Part shown: piece by piece, positions 1 through 12,294 of the stretch
Layout of the letters: every line of letters starts with the position of its first letter
How positions within the stretch are numbered: the stretch's first letter is position 1
DNA from: Caldimonas brevitalea
Lineage (GTDB): Bacteria > Pseudomonadota > Gammaproteobacteria > Burkholderiales > Burkholderiaceae_C
Reading direction: 5' to 3'
DNA: 64,000 nt
Assembly: GCF_001017435.1 (NCBI RefSeq)
Contig: NZ_CP011371.1
Location: forward strand, 1,798,001 to 1,862,000
Made by a program: the position numbers and the translations under genes
The notes under the pieces: generated by a model
Told to the model about the DNA's origin: nothing
The model's database searches: none
Seen by the model: only the letters and a program-made list of their open reading frames with translations

Positions 1-75
1 TTTTTGTTAGTAAACGCTTAAAATCAGGGCCTTCTCGCGCGCCGCGCGTCCCCCACGGGCAGTTTGTTGCAAATC

Positions 76-1485
76 ATGGGCCGTACTCTTTACGACAAGA
101 TCTGGGACGAACACGTCGTCCACACCGAGGAAGATGGCACCGCCGTCCTCTACATCGACCGCCATCTGGTGCACGAGGTGACCAGCCCGCAGGCCTTCGA
201 AGGCATCGAGGTGAGCGGGCGCAAGGTGTGGCGGCTGTCCGCCAACCTGGCGGTCAGCGACCACAACGTGCCCACCACCGACCGCTCGCAGGGCATTGCC
301 GACCCGATCTCGAAGCTGCAGGTCGACACGCTGGACCGCAATTGCGACCGTTTCGGCATCACGCAGTTCAAGATGAGCGACAAGCGCCAGGGTATCGTCC
401 ACGTGATCGGCCCGGAGCAGGGCGCCACGCTGCCCGGCATGACGGTCGTTTGCGGCGACTCGCACACCTCCACCCACGGCGCCTTCGGTGCGCTGGCGCA
501 TGGCATCGGCACCAGTGAAGTCGAGCACGTGCTCGCGACGCAGACGCTGCTGGCCAAAAAAGCCAAGAACATGCGCATCGCGGTCGAGGGCCAGCTGCCG
601 CGCGGCTGCAGTGCCAAGGACATCGTGCTGGCGATCATCGGGCGCATCGGCACGGCCGGCGGCACCGGCTACACCATCGAGTTCGCCGGCAGCGCGATCC
701 GGGCGCTCAGCATGGAAGGCCGCATGACGGTCTGCAACATGGCGATCGAGGCCGGCGCCCGGGCGGGCCTGGTGGCCGTCGACGACACCACCGTGCAGTA
801 TGTGAAAGGCCGTCCGTTCTCGCCGCGCGGTGTCGAATGGGACCAGGCGGTGGCCTACTGGCGCACGCTGCAGTCCGACCCCGACGCGCACTGGGACGCG
901 GTGGTCGAACTCGACGCCACGCAAATCCGCCCGCAGGTCACCTGGGGCACCTCGCCCGAGATGGTGGTGTCGGTCGAAGACCGCGTGCCCGATCCCGAGA
1001 AAGAGAAGGACCCGGTCAAGCGCAATGCGATGGAGCGGGCGCTGCAGTACATGGCGCTCGAGCCCAACAAGGCGATCGACGACATCCGCATCGACAAGGT
1101 GTTCATCGGTTCGTGCACCAATTCACGCATCGAGGACATCCGTGAGGCGGCTGCCGTGGTGCGCCGCGTCGGGGGACGCGTTGCGTCCAACGTCAAGCTG
1201 GCGATGGTGGTGCCGGGCTCTGGCCTGGTAAAGGAACAGGCCGAGCGCGAAGGCCTCGACCAGGTCTTCAAGGCGGCCGGCTTCGAATGGCGCGAACCGG
1301 GCTGTTCGATGTGTTTGGCGATGAACGCCGACCGGTTGGAGCCGGGCGAACGTTGCGCGTCGACCTCGAACCGCAATTTCGAGGGCCGGCAAGGCGCCGG
1401 CGGTCGCACCCATCTGGTGAGCCCGGCGATGGCGGCGGCAGCGGCGATGCAGGGCCACTTCGTGGACGTGCGCCGTCTCGCCTGA
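76..1485 (+). CDS. leuC: 3-isopropylmalate dehydratase, large subunit
   Basis: LeuC isomerises 2-isopropylmalate to 3-isopropylmalate in leucine synthesis, as a heterodimer with LeuD. The three cysteines that hold the [4Fe-4S] cluster in this aconitase-type family are visible: C347 in GSCTNSR, and C410 and C413 in GCSMC. The length of 469 residues is normal for LeuC. I start at the ATG that gives [13 protein letters not shown], the usual N-terminus; two in-frame TTG codons lie at 64 and 67, and no strong Shine-Dalgarno is seen for any of them. leuD and leuB follow on the same strand. The leader region upstream lies mostly outside the window. Confidence 0.97.
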   Translation: MGRTLYDKIWDEHVVHTEEDGTAVLYIDRHLVHEVTSPQAFEGIEVSGRKVWRLSANLAVSDHNVPTTDRSQGIADPISKLQVDTLDRNCDRFGITQFKMSDKRQGIVHVIGPEQGATLPGMTVVCGDSHTSTHGAFGALAHGIGTSEVEHVLATQTLLAKKAKNMRIAVEGQLPRGCSAKDIVLAIIGRIGTAGGTGYTIEFAGSAIRALSMEGRMTVCNMAIEAGARAGLVAVDDTTVQYVKGRPFSPRGVEWDQAVAYWRTLQSDPDAHWDAVVELDATQIRPQVTWGTSPEMVVSVEDRVPDPEKEKDPVKRNAMERALQYMALEPNKAIDDIRIDKVFIGSCTNSRIEDIREAAAVVRRVGGRVASNVKLAMVVPGSGLVKEQAEREGLDQVFKAAGFEWREPGCSMCLAMNADRLEPGERCASTSNRNFEGRQGAGGRTHLVSPAMAAAAAMQGHFVDVRRLA

Positions 1486-1664
1486 GTCAACCGGCCGGCT
1501 CGCGGGCACGATGACGTCCGTGTGAGGTCGTCGCCGCGGAGGTGTTACAGCTGCGCGGGCCAGGCGCCCGCACGGCAGAATGCGGGTCAACGATCGAGGC
1601 TGCGGTGCGCCGCAGGTCAAGGGCAACGGGCCGGTCGGCGGCCCGGAGCGAGGGAAATACAAGC

Positions 1665-2312
1665 ATGCAAGCATTTCGAGTCCACAAAGGTCTGGTCGCT
1701 CCGATGGACCGCGAGAACGTCGACACCGACGCCATCATTCCCAAGCAGTTCCTGAAGTCGATCAAGCGCACCGGTTTCGGGCCCAACCTGTTCGACGAAT
1801 GGCGCTATCTGGACGTCGGCCAGCCCGGGCAGGACCCGGCGACCCGCAAGCCCAACCCCGATTTCGTGCTGAACCAGCCGCGTTACCGCGGCGCTTCGGT
1901 GCTGTTGGCGCGGCAGAATTTCGGCTGCGGCTCGAGCCGCGAGCACGCGCCCTGGGCCATCGAGCAGTACGGCTTCCGGGCGCTGATTGCGCCGAGTTAT
2001 GCCGACATCTTTTTCAACAACTGTTTTAAGAACGGCTTGCTGCCGATCGTGCTGCCCGAGCACGAGGTGTCCCGGTTGTTCGACGAAGTGCAGGCGTTCG
2101 TCGGCTATGAGCTGACGATCGATCTCGAACGCCAGGTGGTGGTCAAGCCCGACGGCGCCGAGCTGTCGTTCGAGGTCCAGCCGTTTCGCAAGTTCTGTCT
2201 GCTCAACGGCTATGACGACATCGGCCTGACGTTGCGGCACGCTGACAAGATCAAGGCGTACGAAGCCGAGCGCCTGGCGACCAAACCCTGGCTGAACCAC
2301 CGCATCGTGTGA
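1665..2312 (+). CDS. leuD: 3-isopropylmalate dehydratase, small subunit
   Basis: LeuD is the small (swivel-domain) subunit of isopropylmalate isomerase and pairs with LeuC just upstream. The 215-residue product begins [18 protein letters not shown] and carries the typical [16 protein letters not shown] and [13 protein letters not shown] segments. The frame stays open upstream to 1542, but the ATG at 1665 has a GAGGGAA-type ribosome site before it and matches family N-termini. The 179-bp gap after leuC shows no convincing gene. Confidence 0.96.
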   Translation: MQAFRVHKGLVAPMDRENVDTDAIIPKQFLKSIKRTGFGPNLFDEWRYLDVGQPGQDPATRKPNPDFVLNQPRYRGASVLLARQNFGCGSSREHAPWAIEQYGFRALIAPSYADIFFNNCFKNGLLPIVLPEHEVSRLFDEVQAFVGYELTIDLERQVVVKPDGAELSFEVQPFRKFCLLNGYDDIGLTLRHADKIKAYEAERLATKPWLNHRIV

Positions 2313-2439
2313 AACAGCCCGCCGCCGGCGCAGCGGCGCGGCGGCCGTGAGACCGAAAGCGCGCCCGGCGACCGCCGGGCCGAGCCGTTTGTACCGGCGC
2401 GAAATCGTGTGTGTGTCTGCGCCGTCTGAAAGGAAGATC

Positions 2440-3519
2440 ATGAAAATTGCCGTGTTGCCCGGTGACGGCATCGGCACCGAGATCGTCGCCGAGGCCGTCA
2501 AGGTGCTGTCCGTCCTCGACCTCTCGTTCGAGCTCGAAGAGGCCAAGGTCGGCGGCGCCGCGTACGAGGCGCACGGCCATCCGCTGCCCGAGTCCACCCT
2601 GAAGCTGGCCCAACAGGCCGACGCGGTGCTGTTCGGCGCCGTCGGCGACTGGAAGTACGACAACCTCGAGCGCGCCTTGCGTCCCGAGCAGGCCATCCTG
2701 GGCCTGCGCAAGCACCTGGAGCTGTTCGCCAACTTCCGCCCGGCCATCTGTTACGAGCAGCTGACGCATGCGTCCAGCCTCAAGCCCGAGCTGGTGGCCG
2801 GCCTCGACATCCTGATCATTCGCGAGCTGACCGGCGACATTTATTTCGGCCAGCCGCGTGGCCGCCGCAGTGCGCCGGACGGTGTGTTCGCCGGCCAGCC
2901 GGAAGCTTTCGACACGATGCGCTACAGCCGCCCGGAAATCGAGCGGATCGCCCACGTCGCGTTCCAGGCCGCCCGCAAACGCGGCAAGAAGGTCACGAGT
3001 GTCGACAAGGCGAACGTGCTCGAAACCTTCCAGTTCTGGAAGGACGTGGTCACCGAGGTGCACGCCGAGTACCCCGACGTCGAACTGGAACACATGTATG
3101 TCGACAACGCGGCGATGCAGCTGGTCAAGGCGCCCAAGCGCTTCGACGTGCTGTTCACCGGCAACATGTTCGGCGACATCCTGAGCGATGAAGCGGCGAT
3201 GCTGACCGGCTCGATCGGCATGCTGCCGTCGGCCTCGCTCAACGCTCGCGGCCAAGGGTTGTACGAGCCCAGCCACGGCTCGGCGCCCGACATCGCGGGC
3301 AAGGGCGTGGCCAATCCGCTCGCAACCATCTTGAGCGCCGCGATGATGCTGCGCTACAGCCTGAACCAGTCGGAAGCCGCCCTGCGAATCGAGACAGCCG
3401 TGAAAAGCGTACTGGCGCAAGGCTTGCGTACCGCCGATATTTACAGCGATGGAACGACGAGGGTCGGGACAAAGGAGATGGGCGACGCTGTGGTCGCCCG
3501 CTTGAAAGCCCAGTCCTGA
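2440..3519 (+). CDS. leuB: 3-isopropylmalate dehydrogenase
   Basis: LeuB oxidises and decarboxylates 3-isopropylmalate to 2-oxoisocaproate with NAD, the step after LeuCD. The 359-residue protein starts [15 protein letters not shown], the hallmark N-terminus of this dehydrogenase family, and ends with the conserved [14 protein letters not shown] segment. AAGGAAG sits just before the ATG, which fixes the start although the frame is open upstream. It is the last leu gene; an inverted repeat follows before asd. Confidence 0.97.
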   Translation: MKIAVLPGDGIGTEIVAEAVKVLSVLDLSFELEEAKVGGAAYEAHGHPLPESTLKLAQQADAVLFGAVGDWKYDNLERALRPEQAILGLRKHLELFANFRPAICYEQLTHASSLKPELVAGLDILIIRELTGDIYFGQPRGRRSAPDGVFAGQPEAFDTMRYSRPEIERIAHVAFQAARKRGKKVTSVDKANVLETFQFWKDVVTEVHAEYPDVELEHMYVDNAAMQLVKAPKRFDVLFTGNMFGDILSDEAAMLTGSIGMLPSASLNARGQGLYEPSHGSAPDIAGKGVANPLATILSAAMMLRYSLNQSEAALRIETAVKSVLAQGLRTADIYSDGTTRVGTKEMGDAVVARLKAQS

Positions 3520-3528
3520 TGCACCCGC

Positions 3529-3548
3529 CGCCCGGTCTCCACCGGGCG
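3529..3548 (+). terminator. hairpin between leuB and asd
   Basis: An 8-bp perfect stem (CGCCCGGT / ACCGGGCG) with a CTCC loop lies 9 bases past the leuB stop. There is no T-tract, so this may be an attenuating or mRNA-stabilising hairpin rather than a classical terminator. Confidence 0.4.
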
Positions 3549-3649
3549 CAAGCCACAACAGGGCTGCCACGCGACCGCTCGCACGAGCATCTGAAACAAC
3601 GCCGCGCGTGGCACCTCGCACACACGAACTGAGAACAGGATCACGAAAT

Positions 3650-4783
3650 ATGGCGACGACTTTGGTTGGACTGGTGGGCTGGCGCGGCATGGTCGGCTCC
3701 GTCCTGATGGACCGCATGCAGCAGGAGAACGACTTCGCGCTGATCGAGCCGGTCTTCTTCAGCACCAGCAATGCCGGCGGCAAGGCCCCGGCGATGGCCA
3801 AGAACGAAACCACGCTGAAGGACGGCTTCGACATCGACGCGCTGAAGCGCTGCGACATCATCATCACCGCGCAGGGCGGTGACTACACGACCGAAGTCTT
3901 CCCGAAGCTGCGGGCGGCCGGTTGGAAGGGCCACTGGATCGACGCCGCGTCGACCCTGCGCATGAAGGACGACGCTGTCATCGTGCTCGACCCGGTGAAC
4001 CTGCCGGTGATCAAGAACTCGCTCGCGCAAGGCGGGCGCAACTGGGTCGGCGGCAACTGCACCGTCAGCTGCATGCTGATGGGCGTCGGTGCCCTCTACA
4101 AGGCCGGCCTGGTCGAGTGGATGAGCACGATGACCTACCAGGCCGCGTCCGGCGGTGGTGCACAGCACATGCGTGAGCTGCTGACGCAGTTCGGCACGCT
4201 GAACGCCGAGGTCAAGGCGCTGCTCGACGACCCCAAGAGCGCCATCCTCGAGATCGACCGCAAGATCATCGCCAAGCAGCGTGGGCTGTCGGCGGAAGAA
4301 ACCGCCAACTTCGGCGTGCCGCTAGGCGGCAGTTTGATCCCGTGGATCGACAAGGACCTGGGCGACGGCACCAGCCGCGAAGAGTGGAAGGGCGGCGCCG
4401 AAACCAACAAGATCCTCGGCATCGGCGAGGCCTACGGCTCTCCAGCGATCCCGGTCGACGGTTTCTGCGTCCGCATCGGTGCCATGCGGTGCCACAGTCA
4501 AGCACTCACTTTCAAGCTTAAGAAAGATGTGCCGGTGGCCGATATCGAGGCCATGATCGCGAACGACAACGCGTGGGTCAAAGTGGTGCCCAACACCCGC
4601 GAGGCCACCATCCGAGACCTGACGCCGGTTGCGGTCACCGGTACGTTGACCATTCCTGTGGGGCGGCTGCGCAAGCTGGCGATGGGCCCCGAGTACCTGG
4701 GCGCCTTCACCATCGGCGATCAGTTGCTGTGGGGCGCGGCGGAACCGCTGCGTCGCATGCTGCGCATCCTGCTCGACGCCTGA
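3650..4783 (+). CDS. asd: aspartate-semialdehyde dehydrogenase
   Basis: Asd reduces aspartyl phosphate to aspartate semialdehyde, the branch point to lysine/diaminopimelate, threonine and methionine. The N-terminus [19 protein letters not shown] holds the NADP-binding GWRGMVGS motif. The catalytic cysteine is C137 in GGNCTVS. At 377 residues it matches the long proteobacterial form. AGGA about ten bases upstream supports this start over the in-frame upstream codons. Its place between leuB and fimV is the usual one in Burkholderiales. Confidence 0.97.
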   Translation: MATTLVGLVGWRGMVGSVLMDRMQQENDFALIEPVFFSTSNAGGKAPAMAKNETTLKDGFDIDALKRCDIIITAQGGDYTTEVFPKLRAAGWKGHWIDAASTLRMKDDAVIVLDPVNLPVIKNSLAQGGRNWVGGNCTVSCMLMGVGALYKAGLVEWMSTMTYQAASGGGAQHMRELLTQFGTLNAEVKALLDDPKSAILEIDRKIIAKQRGLSAEETANFGVPLGGSLIPWIDKDLGDGTSREEWKGGAETNKILGIGEAYGSPAIPVDGFCVRIGAMRCHSQALTFKLKKDVPVADIEAMIANDNAWVKVVPNTREATIRDLTPVAVTGTLTIPVGRLRKLAMGPEYLGAFTIGDQLLWGAAEPLRRMLRILLDA

Positions 4784-5004
4784 GCGGCGGGCCGGGCAGG
4801 CACGAAGACGTTGTGACCTAGCGACATGTTGCTTTAGGTTACAACGCCTTCCGCTGCAAAGGAATGTCAGCAATTGCATGAGCTTGTCAGCGTATCTGCT
4901 TGATGTTATTGTGATTTCTGCAATTCTTGCCGGCGGATTTACACGCTGGTCCGGCCATAATGAGAGCTTCGCGGGTAGGGCACCTTGATCCATTGGGAGA
5001 CGCC

Positions 5005-7704
5005 TTGAAACGAAATACACGATCCGTAGGGCGTTTCGCTCTGTCTGGGGTGGCTGCGGCCACCTTGTGCTTTGCAGCGGGCCACGCTGCGGCACTCGGA
5101 CTGGGGCGGCTGAATGTTCAGTCAGCCTTGGGCGAAGGCCTGCGCGCCGAGATCGACATCACCAGCATGACGCCTGAGGAAGAGGCGCAGTTCCGGGCCC
5201 GCATCGCCGCGCCGGACGCGTACCGTGCCGCGGGTGTCGACTACAACGCCGTGCTGCCGCAAACGCAGGTGACCCTGCTGCGCCGCACCGATGGCCGGCC
5301 TTACCTGCGCATCACCAGCGACCGCGTGGTGCAAGAGCCGTTTGTCGACGTCATCCTCGAGCTGTCGTGGGCCTCCGGCCGGTTGGTACGCGAGTACACA
5401 CTGCTGCTCGACCCGCCGACCACACGCCAAGCATCCAACACCACGACGGCGCCGGCCATGTCCAGCAACGGCGAAGGCGCTGCCTCCGCAGCCGCCAGCC
5501 GGCCGCGCTCGAACGGCGCCGCATCGACCGACAGTGCTGCTCCGGCCACGCCTGCTCGCACCGCCCGCGCGCCCGAAGAGCGCCGGCCGGCGCCTGCGCG
5601 TGCCGAGTCCGCCCGCGCCGCCGATGCGCCGCGCACTGCCGGCAGCGGCAGCGAGGAAGATCAGTACACGGTGCGCCGTGGCGACACCTTGTCGTCGATC
5701 GCCGGCCGTGTGCAGCGCACCGGTGTGTCGCTCGACCAGATGCTGGTCGCGCTCTACCGCACCAACCCTGACGCGTTCATCGGGCAGAACCTGAACCGCT
5801 TGAAGGCAGGCGCGGTGCTGTCGGTGCCCTCGACCGAACAAGCCGAATCCGTCTCGCCCTCGGAAGCCCGCCAGGTGATCCAGGCGCAAAGTGCCGACTT
5901 CGCGGCCTACCGTCAGCGCCTGGCCGGCGCCGTGCCTTCGGCCGGCACGTCCGAGCCGAGCCGTCAGGCGTCGGGCCAGGTGAGCGCAGCGGTCGAAGAC
6001 CGTCGCCAGGCTGCCGCCCCGTCGCCGGACCGTCTGACCCTGAGCAAGGGCGCTCTGGGCACCAAGGGTGCCGGGTCCGAGGAGCAGATTGCGAAGGAAC
6101 GCGAGAAGAAGGACGTCGACACCCGCGTCGCCGAACTGTCGCGCAACCTGCAAGACCTGAAGAAGATCGCGCCGAAGGGCGCGGGTACCGGCGCGTCGGC
6201 GCCGACCGCCCCGGCACCCACGGTGCCCGGTGTGCAAGTGCCGACCGCTCCGTTGGCCACCCCGCCGGCCCCTGCTTCGGCGCCTGCCGCGGCTGCGACT
6301 CCGGCGTCGCCGGCCCCCGCTTCGGCACCGGCCATTGCGGCGGCGCCCACGCCCACGCCTACTCCGGCACCGGCGACTCCCGCTTCCGAGCCGGTCCCGG
6401 CCGATGCCGGGGCTGTCATCGCGTCGGGTGACGAGACCGCTTCCGCTGCCGAAGCCGAGGCCGCGTCGGCCCCCGCTCCGGCGCCGGTGCGCCCGGCCGA
6501 GCCCGCTCCGGCCCCGGCCGAGCCGAGCTTCATGGAAGCGCTGCGCGACAACCCGCTGCTGCCCTGGGTGGCAGGCGGTGTCGCCCTGCTGTTGGCGGGC
6601 TTGGGCGTCTACCGCCTCAAGTCCAAGGGCAAGAAGGACAGCGGCGAGACCTCCTTCCTCGAGAGCCGCTTGCAGCCCGACTCGTTCTTCGGGGCCAGCG
6701 GCGGCCAGCGTATCGACACCAAGGACGCCTCCGGCGCGCCGTCTTCGCTCAGCTACTCGCTGAGCCAGCTCGACGCGATCGGCGACGTCGATCCGGTGGC
6801 CGAGGCCGACGTCTACCTCGCCTACGGTCGCGACCTGCAGGCCGAAGAGATCCTCAAGGAAGCGATGCGCGCGACGCCCGAGCGGCTCGCGATCCGCACC
6901 AAGCTGCTCGAGGTCTATGCCAAGCGCCGCGACACCAAGGGCTTCGAGCTGCTGGCGACGCAGTTGCACGGCCTGACCCACGGTGAGGGTGAGGACTGGG
7001 CGCGGGCCCAGGAACTCGGCCGCCAGGTGGACCCCGACAACACGCTGTACCAACCCGGCGGTGCCCCGGCCAACGCCCGCCCGCCGGCGCAGGCCGTCGA
7101 GCCGCTCGGTGCGACCACGATGCCGCACTCGGTGATGCCCGCGGCGCGCTTCGAAGAGCCGCCGGCGGCGCCGGAGCGTTCGATCGACCTCGACCTCGAC
7201 CTGCCGATGTCCGGTTCGCCCGCGGCGCCGCGCCCGATGGACAGCACCGCGCCGTTCCAGCCGGTCGCCGAAGCCCGTACGTCGTCCTTCGGCACGCAGG
7301 ATCTCGGCGCGCCGGCCCCGTCGGCCGGTGGGCGTGACCTCGACATGTCGTTCGATCTGCCCGACCTCGAAACCCCCGCCGAGCGCTCCGCGGCCGCGCC
7401 GTCGTCGCGCTCGATGGACTTCGATCTCGACAGCCTGTCGCTCGACCTGGGCGGGGCGGCCTCGCAGCCGGGCAAGCTCGACATGACGCCGTCGCAGCCT
7501 GGCAAGTTCGATGAACTGCCCGACTTCGAGCTGGGCGACGTGTCCGACGCCGGCGACCCGCTGGCCCGCAAGCTCGAACTGGCGGAGGAATTCCGTCAGA
7601 TCGGCGACCGCGAAGGTGCCCGAGAACTGCTGCAGGAAGTCGTCAGCCGCTCGAGCGGCGCCTTGAAGGCCAAGGCGCAGACGATGCTGGCCGAACTGGT
7701 GTGA
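5005..7704 (+). CDS. fimV: FimV-family polar/motility hub protein
   Basis: FimV-type proteins are inner-membrane proteins with a periplasmic LysM region and a cytoplasmic acidic tail; in Pseudomonas they organise type IV pilus and polar functions. This 899-residue product has a signal-like N-terminus (about residues 1-33), the conserved [20 protein letters not shown] segment, a LysM domain (about 218-272), a long Ala/Pro-rich linker, one membrane segment (about 516-536) and a C-terminal FimV helical domain (about 851-899). I start at TTG because GGGAGA lies five bases before it and the signal peptide begins there; a longer in-frame start at 4927 would bury the signal. It lies between asd and truA, as in relatives. 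Confidence 0.9.
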   Translation: MKRNTRSVGRFALSGVAAATLCFAAGHAAALGLGRLNVQSALGEGLRAEIDITSMTPEEEAQFRARIAAPDAYRAAGVDYNAVLPQTQVTLLRRTDGRPYLRITSDRVVQEPFVDVILELSWASGRLVREYTLLLDPPTTRQASNTTTAPAMSSNGEGAASAAASRPRSNGAASTDSAAPATPARTARAPEERRPAPARAESARAADAPRTAGSGSEEDQYTVRRGDTLSSIAGRVQRTGVSLDQMLVALYRTNPDAFIGQNLNRLKAGAVLSVPSTEQAESVSPSEARQVIQAQSADFAAYRQRLAGAVPSAGTSEPSRQASGQVSAAVEDRRQAAAPSPDRLTLSKGALGTKGAGSEEQIAKEREKKDVDTRVAELSRNLQDLKKIAPKGAGTGASAPTAPAPTVPGVQVPTAPLATPPAPASAPAAAATPASPAPASAPAIAAAPTPTPTPAPATPASEPVPADAGAVIASGDETASAAEAEAASAPAPAPVRPAEPAPAPAEPSFMEALRDNPLLPWVAGGVALLLAGLGVYRLKSKGKKDSGETSFLESRLQPDSFFGASGGQRIDTKDASGAPSSLSYSLSQLDAIGDVDPVAEADVYLAYGRDLQAEEILKEAMRATPERLAIRTKLLEVYAKRRDTKGFELLATQLHGLTHGEGEDWARAQELGRQVDPDNTLYQPGGAPANARPPAQAVEPLGATTMPHSVMPAARFEEPPAAPERSIDLDLDLPMSGSPAAPRPMDSTAPFQPVAEARTSSFGTQDLGAPAPSAGGRDLDMSFDLPDLETPAERSAAAPSSRSMDFDLDSLSLDLGGAASQPGKLDMTPSQPGKFDELPDFELGDVSDAGDPLARKLELAEEFRQIGDREGARELLQEVVSRSSGALKAKAQTMLAELV

Positions 7705-7783
7705 CGCGGCGGCGCCTGTTCCGCCCCAGCCCGTCGCCCGCACCGGAATTCGGAGCGGGCGACAGCGTGTTCCAGGCGACGTT

Positions 7784-8566
7784 TTGAGAATCGCCCTCGG
7801 CGTCACTTACCGCGGCACCGCGTACCAGGGCTGGCAGAGCCAGCCCGGCGGGCGCACGGTCCAAGACCATCTCGAATCCGCCCTGAGCCGCTTTGCCGGC
7901 CAGGGCGTTCGCACTTTGTGTGCCGGCCGCACCGACACCGGCGTGCATGGCCTCAACCAGGTGGTGCACTTCGACACCGACCTGGACCGGGCCCCGTTCT
8001 CGTGGGTCCGGGGCCCCAACACCTTCTTGCCGGCCGACATCGCCGTGCAGTGGTGCCAGCCAGTCCCCGACCATTTCCATGCCCGCAATAGCGCGCTCGG
8101 GCGGCGCTACCGTTACATCTTGCGCGAGGCGGCCGTCCGCCCCGCACTGGAGTCCGGCTTTGCCGGCTGGGTGTTCCGTCCGCTGGACGGCGACGCCATG
8201 CGGGCCGCTGCAGCGCATCTGATCGGCGAACACGATTTCAGCGCCTTCCGCTCCTCCGAGTGCCAGGCCAAATCGCCGGTGAAGACACTGCGCACGCTCG
8301 CCATCACCCGCCACGGCACCTACTGGTGCTTCGAGTTCGAGGCGAGCGCCTTCCTGCACCATATGGTGCGCAACCTGATGGGCTGTTTGATCGCGGTCGG
8401 CACCGGCCAGCAAGCGCCGGGCTGGGTGGCCGAGGTGCTCGCCTCCCGCGACCGGCGGGTGGCGGCGCCCACCTTTGCGCCCGACGGGCTCTACTTCGTC
8501 GGGCCGCGGTACGATGTCGCTTTCGGCTTGCCCGAGACCGTGCCGGGTGCCGACTGGCTGCCCTGA
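7784..8566 (+). CDS. truA: tRNA pseudouridine(38-40) synthase
   Basis: TruA converts uridines 38-40 of the tRNA anticodon arm to pseudouridine. The nucleophilic aspartate lies in [11 protein letters not shown], and the family opening [17 protein letters not shown] is present. The 260-residue length is typical. The start codon is TTG with only a weak upstream AGGCGA; no ATG lies early in the frame. trpF begins 43 bases downstream. Confidence 0.95.
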   Translation: MRIALGVTYRGTAYQGWQSQPGGRTVQDHLESALSRFAGQGVRTLCAGRTDTGVHGLNQVVHFDTDLDRAPFSWVRGPNTFLPADIAVQWCQPVPDHFHARNSALGRRYRYILREAAVRPALESGFAGWVFRPLDGDAMRAAAAHLIGEHDFSAFRSSECQAKSPVKTLRTLAITRHGTYWCFEFEASAFLHHMVRNLMGCLIAVGTGQQAPGWVAEVLASRDRRVAAPTFAPDGLYFVGPRYDVAFGLPETVPGADWLP

Positions 8567-8609
8567 AGATGTCGCCGGCGCCCGCGCCCCAGCACCCACC
8601 CTCCTCACG

Positions 8610-9257
8610 ATGCCACTACGCACCCGCATCAAGATCTGCGGCCTGACGCAAGAGGCCGACGTCGACGCCGCGGTCGAGGCCGGCGCCGACGCCATCGGGC
8701 TGGTCTTCTACCCGCGCAGCCCGCGTTACGTCACACTGCAACGCGCCGAGGCGCTGACACGGCGATTGGCGCCGTTCATGACGCCCGTCGGTCTGTTCGT
8801 CAATGCCGACGAAGAGACGGTGCGCGCGGCCTGCGACGCCATCCCCCACCTGGTGTTGCAGTTCCATGGCGATGAGACGCCGCAGGCCTGCGAACAATAC
8901 GGCCGGCCCTACCTGCGCGCCGCGCGGATGACCGCCGAGTTCGATTTGCTACACTTTGCCGCTCGATACGCCTCTGCCCAGGCCTTGTTGCTCGATGCAC
9001 ACGTGGAAGGTTATGGCGGCGGCGGAAAGGCTTTCGATTGGTCACTCATTCCACCAAGCGTTCCTCGTCCGGTCGTTTTGTCTGGTGGGTTAACGCCTGC
9101 AAACGTGATCGGTGGGATTCTTCAGGTACGGCCCTGGGCCGTTGACGTGAGCTCCGGCGTCGAGAGCGCCCGCGGCATCAAGGACGCCGTGGCCATCCGC
9201 CGGTTCTGTGAAGCGGTACGCGAAGCCGATGCGCGCGACGCGTCCGCTGGAGCTTGA
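8610..9257 (+). CDS. trpF: phosphoribosylanthranilate isomerase
   Basis: TrpF carries out the Amadori rearrangement of phosphoribosylanthranilate in tryptophan synthesis. The 215-residue protein starts [17 protein letters not shown]; the cysteine in KICGLT is the catalytic base and the conserved aspartate is in [19 protein letters not shown]. The frame is open upstream to 8475, but that part overlaps truA and lacks family features. It is the first gene of a trpFBA-accD-folC run. Confidence 0.96.
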   Translation: MPLRTRIKICGLTQEADVDAAVEAGADAIGLVFYPRSPRYVTLQRAEALTRRLAPFMTPVGLFVNADEETVRAACDAIPHLVLQFHGDETPQACEQYGRPYLRAARMTAEFDLLHFAARYASAQALLLDAHVEGYGGGGKAFDWSLIPPSVPRPVVLSGGLTPANVIGGILQVRPWAVDVSSGVESARGIKDAVAIRRFCEAVREADARDASAGA

Positions 9258-9280
9258 AGCCCTCATCACCACCTGAAGCC

Positions 9281-10507
9281 ATGAACGATTACCAGCAACC
9301 CGACGCCCGCGGGCATTTCGGGCCCTATGGCGGGTCCTTCGTCGCCGAAACCCTCGTCCACGCGCTGGACGAGCTGAAGGCCGCCTACGACAAGTACCGC
9401 AACGACCCCGAGTTCGTCGCCGAATTCCGCAGCGAGCTGACCCACTACGTCGGCCGGCCGAGCCCGGTCTACCACGCAGCCCGCACCAGCCGCGAGATGG
9501 GCGGCGCGCAGATCTACCTGAAGCGCGAGGACCTGAACCACACCGGCGCCCACAAGGTGAACAACACCATCGGGCAGGCGCTGCTGGCCAAACGCATGGG
9601 CAAGCCGCGCGTGATCGCCGAGACCGGCGCCGGCCAGCACGGTGTGGCCACCGCGACGATCTGCGCCCGCTACGGCCTCGAATGTGTGGTCTACATGGGC
9701 AGCGAGGACGTCAAGCGTCAGTCGCCCAACGTCTACCGCATGAACTTGCTCGGTGCCACGGTGGTGCCGGTCGAAAGCGGGTCCAAGACGCTCAAGGACG
9801 CCCTCAACGAGGCGCTGCGCGACTGGGTCACCAACGTCGAGAACACCTTCTACATCATCGGCACGGTGGCCGGGCCCCATCCCTATCCGGCGATGGTGCG
9901 CGACTTCCAAAGCGTGATCGGCGAAGAGTGTTTGCAGCAGATGCCCGAGATGATCGGTCGCCAGCCGGACGCGGTGGTCGCATGCGTCGGCGGCGGCAGC
10001 AATGCGATGGGCATCTTCTATCCCTACATCGGCCATGCCGCGACACGTTTGATCGGCGTCGAGGCCGCCGGGCACGGCCTCGACACGGGCCGCCATGCGG
10101 CCTCGCTGAGCGCCGGCTCGCCGGGCGTGCTGCACGGCAACCGCACCTATTTGCTGCAGGACGACAACGGCCAGGTCATCGAAACGCATTCGGTGTCGGC
10201 CGGCCTCGACTACCCCGGCGTGGGCCCGGAGCACGCCTACCTGAAGGACATCGGCCGCGCCGAGTATGTCGGCATCACCGACGATGAAGCGCTGCATGCC
10301 TTCCACTACCTGTGCCGCACCGAGGGCATCATCCCGGCGCTCGAATCGAGCCACGCAGTGGCATACGCCATGAAGCTGGCCAAGACGATGCGTCCCGATC
10401 AGTCCATCCTGGTGTGTTTGTCCGGCCGCGGCGACAAAGACATCGCCACCGTCGCCGGCCTGCTCGAAGCCTCCAAGCGGCAGCAGCTGCCCGGAGGTGT
10501 GCAATGA
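9281..10507 (+). CDS. trpB: tryptophan synthase beta chain
   Basis: TrpB is the PLP enzyme that joins indole and serine. K92 in [10 protein letters not shown] is the PLP lysine, and the glycine-rich phosphate-binding loop GGGSNAMG is present. The product from the ATG is 408 residues. A TTG at 9254 would add nine residues and overlap the trpF stop; the ATG giving [14 protein letters not shown] fits the family better. It overlaps trpA by 4 bases, so translation is probably coupled. Confidence 0.97.
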   Translation: MNDYQQPDARGHFGPYGGSFVAETLVHALDELKAAYDKYRNDPEFVAEFRSELTHYVGRPSPVYHAARTSREMGGAQIYLKREDLNHTGAHKVNNTIGQALLAKRMGKPRVIAETGAGQHGVATATICARYGLECVVYMGSEDVKRQSPNVYRMNLLGATVVPVESGSKTLKDALNEALRDWVTNVENTFYIIGTVAGPHPYPAMVRDFQSVIGEECLQQMPEMIGRQPDAVVACVGGGSNAMGIFYPYIGHAATRLIGVEAAGHGLDTGRHAASLSAGSPGVLHGNRTYLLQDDNGQVIETHSVSAGLDYPGVGPEHAYLKDIGRAEYVGITDDEALHAFHYLCRTEGIIPALESSHAVAYAMKLAKTMRPDQSILVCLSGRGDKDIATVAGLLEASKRQQLPGGVQ

Positions 10508-11325
10508 CCCGCATCGCCGCCACCTTCGCCGCACTGCAGGCCCAACGGCGCAAGGCGCTGATCCCCTACATCACCGCCGGTGACCCATATCCTGCGACCA
10601 CCGTCGAGCTGATGCTGGCGCTGGCGGACGCCGGCGCCGACGTGATCGAGCTGGGCGTGCCGTTCTCCGACCCGATGGCCGACGGCCCGGTGATCCAGAA
10701 GGCATCCGAGCGAGCGCTGGCCAAAGGCATCGGCATGGCGCAGGTGCTCGACTACGTGCGCGGCTTCCGGGCCAAGAACAACACCACCCCGGTGGTGTTG
10801 ATGGGCTATGCCAACCCGGTCGAACGTTATGACCAGCGCCGCGGCGCCGACGCCTTCGTGACCGCCGCCAAGGCGGCGGGCGTCGATGGCGTCCTGGTGG
10901 TCGACTACCCGCCCGAGGAGTGCGAGGGCTTCGCCGGCAAGCTCAAGTCGCACGGGCTCGACCCGATCTTTCTGCTCGCGCCGACCTCGACCGAGCAGCG
11001 CATGAAGGACGTGGGCCGGGTTGCGAGCGGCTACGTCTACTATGTCTCGCTGAAGGGCGTCACCGGTGCCGGCCATCTCGACACCGGCGCGGTGGCCGAG
11101 GTGGTGCCGCGCATCCGTGCCCATGTCAGCGTGCCGGTCGGCGTCGGTTTCGGCATCCGCGATGCTGAAACCGCCAAGGCAGTGGGCGCCGTCGCCGACG
11201 CCGTCGTGATCGGCTCGCGCCTGGTGCAATTGCTCGAAGAACAGCCGCCCGAGAAAGTGGCGGCAACGGGGGGCCGGTTCATCGCCGAGATCCGTGCTGC
11301 CCTCGACACCCTCATCAAGGAGTGA
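10504..11325 (+). CDS. trpA: tryptophan synthase alpha chain
   Basis: TrpA cleaves indole-3-glycerol phosphate and passes indole to TrpB. The catalytic glutamate and aspartate lie in [16 protein letters not shown]. The protein is 273 residues, a normal length. Its ATG overlaps the trpB stop (ATGA). The frame remains open far upstream inside trpB, but that is a shadow of trpB. Confidence 0.97.
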   Translation: MTRIAATFAALQAQRRKALIPYITAGDPYPATTVELMLALADAGADVIELGVPFSDPMADGPVIQKASERALAKGIGMAQVLDYVRGFRAKNNTTPVVLMGYANPVERYDQRRGADAFVTAAKAAGVDGVLVVDYPPEECEGFAGKLKSHGLDPIFLLAPTSTEQRMKDVGRVASGYVYYVSLKGVTGAGHLDTGAVAEVVPRIRAHVSVPVGVGFGIRDAETAKAVGAVADAVVIGSRLVQLLEEQPPEKVAATGGRFIAEIRAALDTLIKE

Positions 11326-11329
11326 CCCC

Positions 11330-12202
11330 ATGAGTTGGCTTGAAAAACTGCTGCCTCCGAAGATCCAGCAGACCGACCCGGCCGAGCGCCGTTCGGTGCC
11401 GGAAGGGTTGTGGATCAAATGCCCGTCGTGCGAGACGGTGCTGTACAAGACCGACCTCGAGCAAAACGTGTATGTCTGCCCCAAGTGCAGCCACCACCAC
11501 CGCATCAACGCGCGGGCCCGGCTCGACAAATTCCTCGATGGGGAAGGGCGCTACGAGATCGGCCAGGAGGTGCTCCCGGTCGACGCGCTCAAGTTCAAGG
11601 ACAGCAAGAAATACCCGGACCGCCTGAAAGACGCACTCGAGTCGACCGGCGAGACCGACGCGCTGGTCGTGATGGGCGGCGCGGTGCACAGCATTCCGGT
11701 GGTGGCGGCCTGCTTCGAGTTCGACTTCATGGGCGGCTCGATGGGCTCGGTGGTGGGCGAGCGCTTCGTGCGCGGCGTCGAGACTGCCTGCGAGCAGAAG
11801 ACACCCTTCATCTGCTTCACCGCCACCGGCGGCGCCCGGATGCAGGAAGGCCTGCTGAGCCTGATGCAGATGGCCAAGACCAACGCGGCGCTGACCCGTT
11901 TGGCGAAGGCCAAACTGCCCTACATCAGCGTGTTGACCGACCCGACCATGGGCGGTGTCTCGGCCAGCTTCGCGTTCATGGGCGACATCGTGATGGCCGA
12001 ACCCAAGGCGCTGATCGGTTTTGCCGGCCCGCGCGTGATCGAAAACACCGTGCGCGAGAAGCTGCCCGAGGGCTTCCAGCGCTCGGAGTTCCTGCTGCAC
12101 AAGGGCGCGCTCGACATGATCATCGACCGGCGCGAACTGCGCGTCACGATCGCCCGTGCGCTCGCGATGCTGCAACGCCAGCCCGCCGACGCCGTGGCCT
12201 GA
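11330..12202 (+). CDS. accD: acetyl-CoA carboxylase carboxyltransferase, beta subunit
   Basis: AccD with AccA moves the carboxyl group from biotin to acetyl-CoA, the first step of fatty-acid synthesis. A four-cysteine zinc finger is visible at C31, C34, C50 and C53 (CPSC and CPKC). The crotonase-type core includes [13 protein letters not shown] and [13 protein letters not shown]. The 290-residue length is normal. AAGGAG before the ATG decides the start. trpA-accD-folC linkage is common in betaproteobacteria. Confidence 0.97.
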   Translation: MSWLEKLLPPKIQQTDPAERRSVPEGLWIKCPSCETVLYKTDLEQNVYVCPKCSHHHRINARARLDKFLDGEGRYEIGQEVLPVDALKFKDSKKYPDRLKDALESTGETDALVVMGGAVHSIPVVAACFEFDFMGGSMGSVVGERFVRGVETACEQKTPFICFTATGGARMQEGLLSLMQMAKTNAALTRLAKAKLPYISVLTDPTMGGVSASFAFMGDIVMAEPKALIGFAGPRVIENTVREKLPEGFQRSEFLLHKGALDMIIDRRELRVTIARALAMLQRQPADAVA

Positions 12203-12224
12203 CGATCTTCCTCCGGGCCGAGGC

Positions 12225-12247
12225 AGGGGCCGGCGATGCCGGCCCTT
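12225..12247 (+). terminator. hairpin after accD
   Basis: GGGCCGGC and GCCGGCCC form a perfect 8-bp stem around GAT, extended by weaker A-T and G-T pairs. It lies between accD and folC without a strong T-tract, so it may reduce rather than stop read-through. Confidence 0.45.
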
Positions 12248-12294
12248 GGCATTTCAGGCACCGGGTTATGCGCGCCTCCTTACCATCCTGTCCC

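Noticed and set aside
1486..1664. Possible small lipoprotein gene between leuC and leuD, as in some relatives
   Set aside because: No frame here has a start, signal peptide and lipobox.
5122..7806. 894-codon open frame opposite fimV
   Set aside because: It is Arg/Gly-rich low-complexity sequence produced by reading the Ala/Pro-rich linker of fimV backward.
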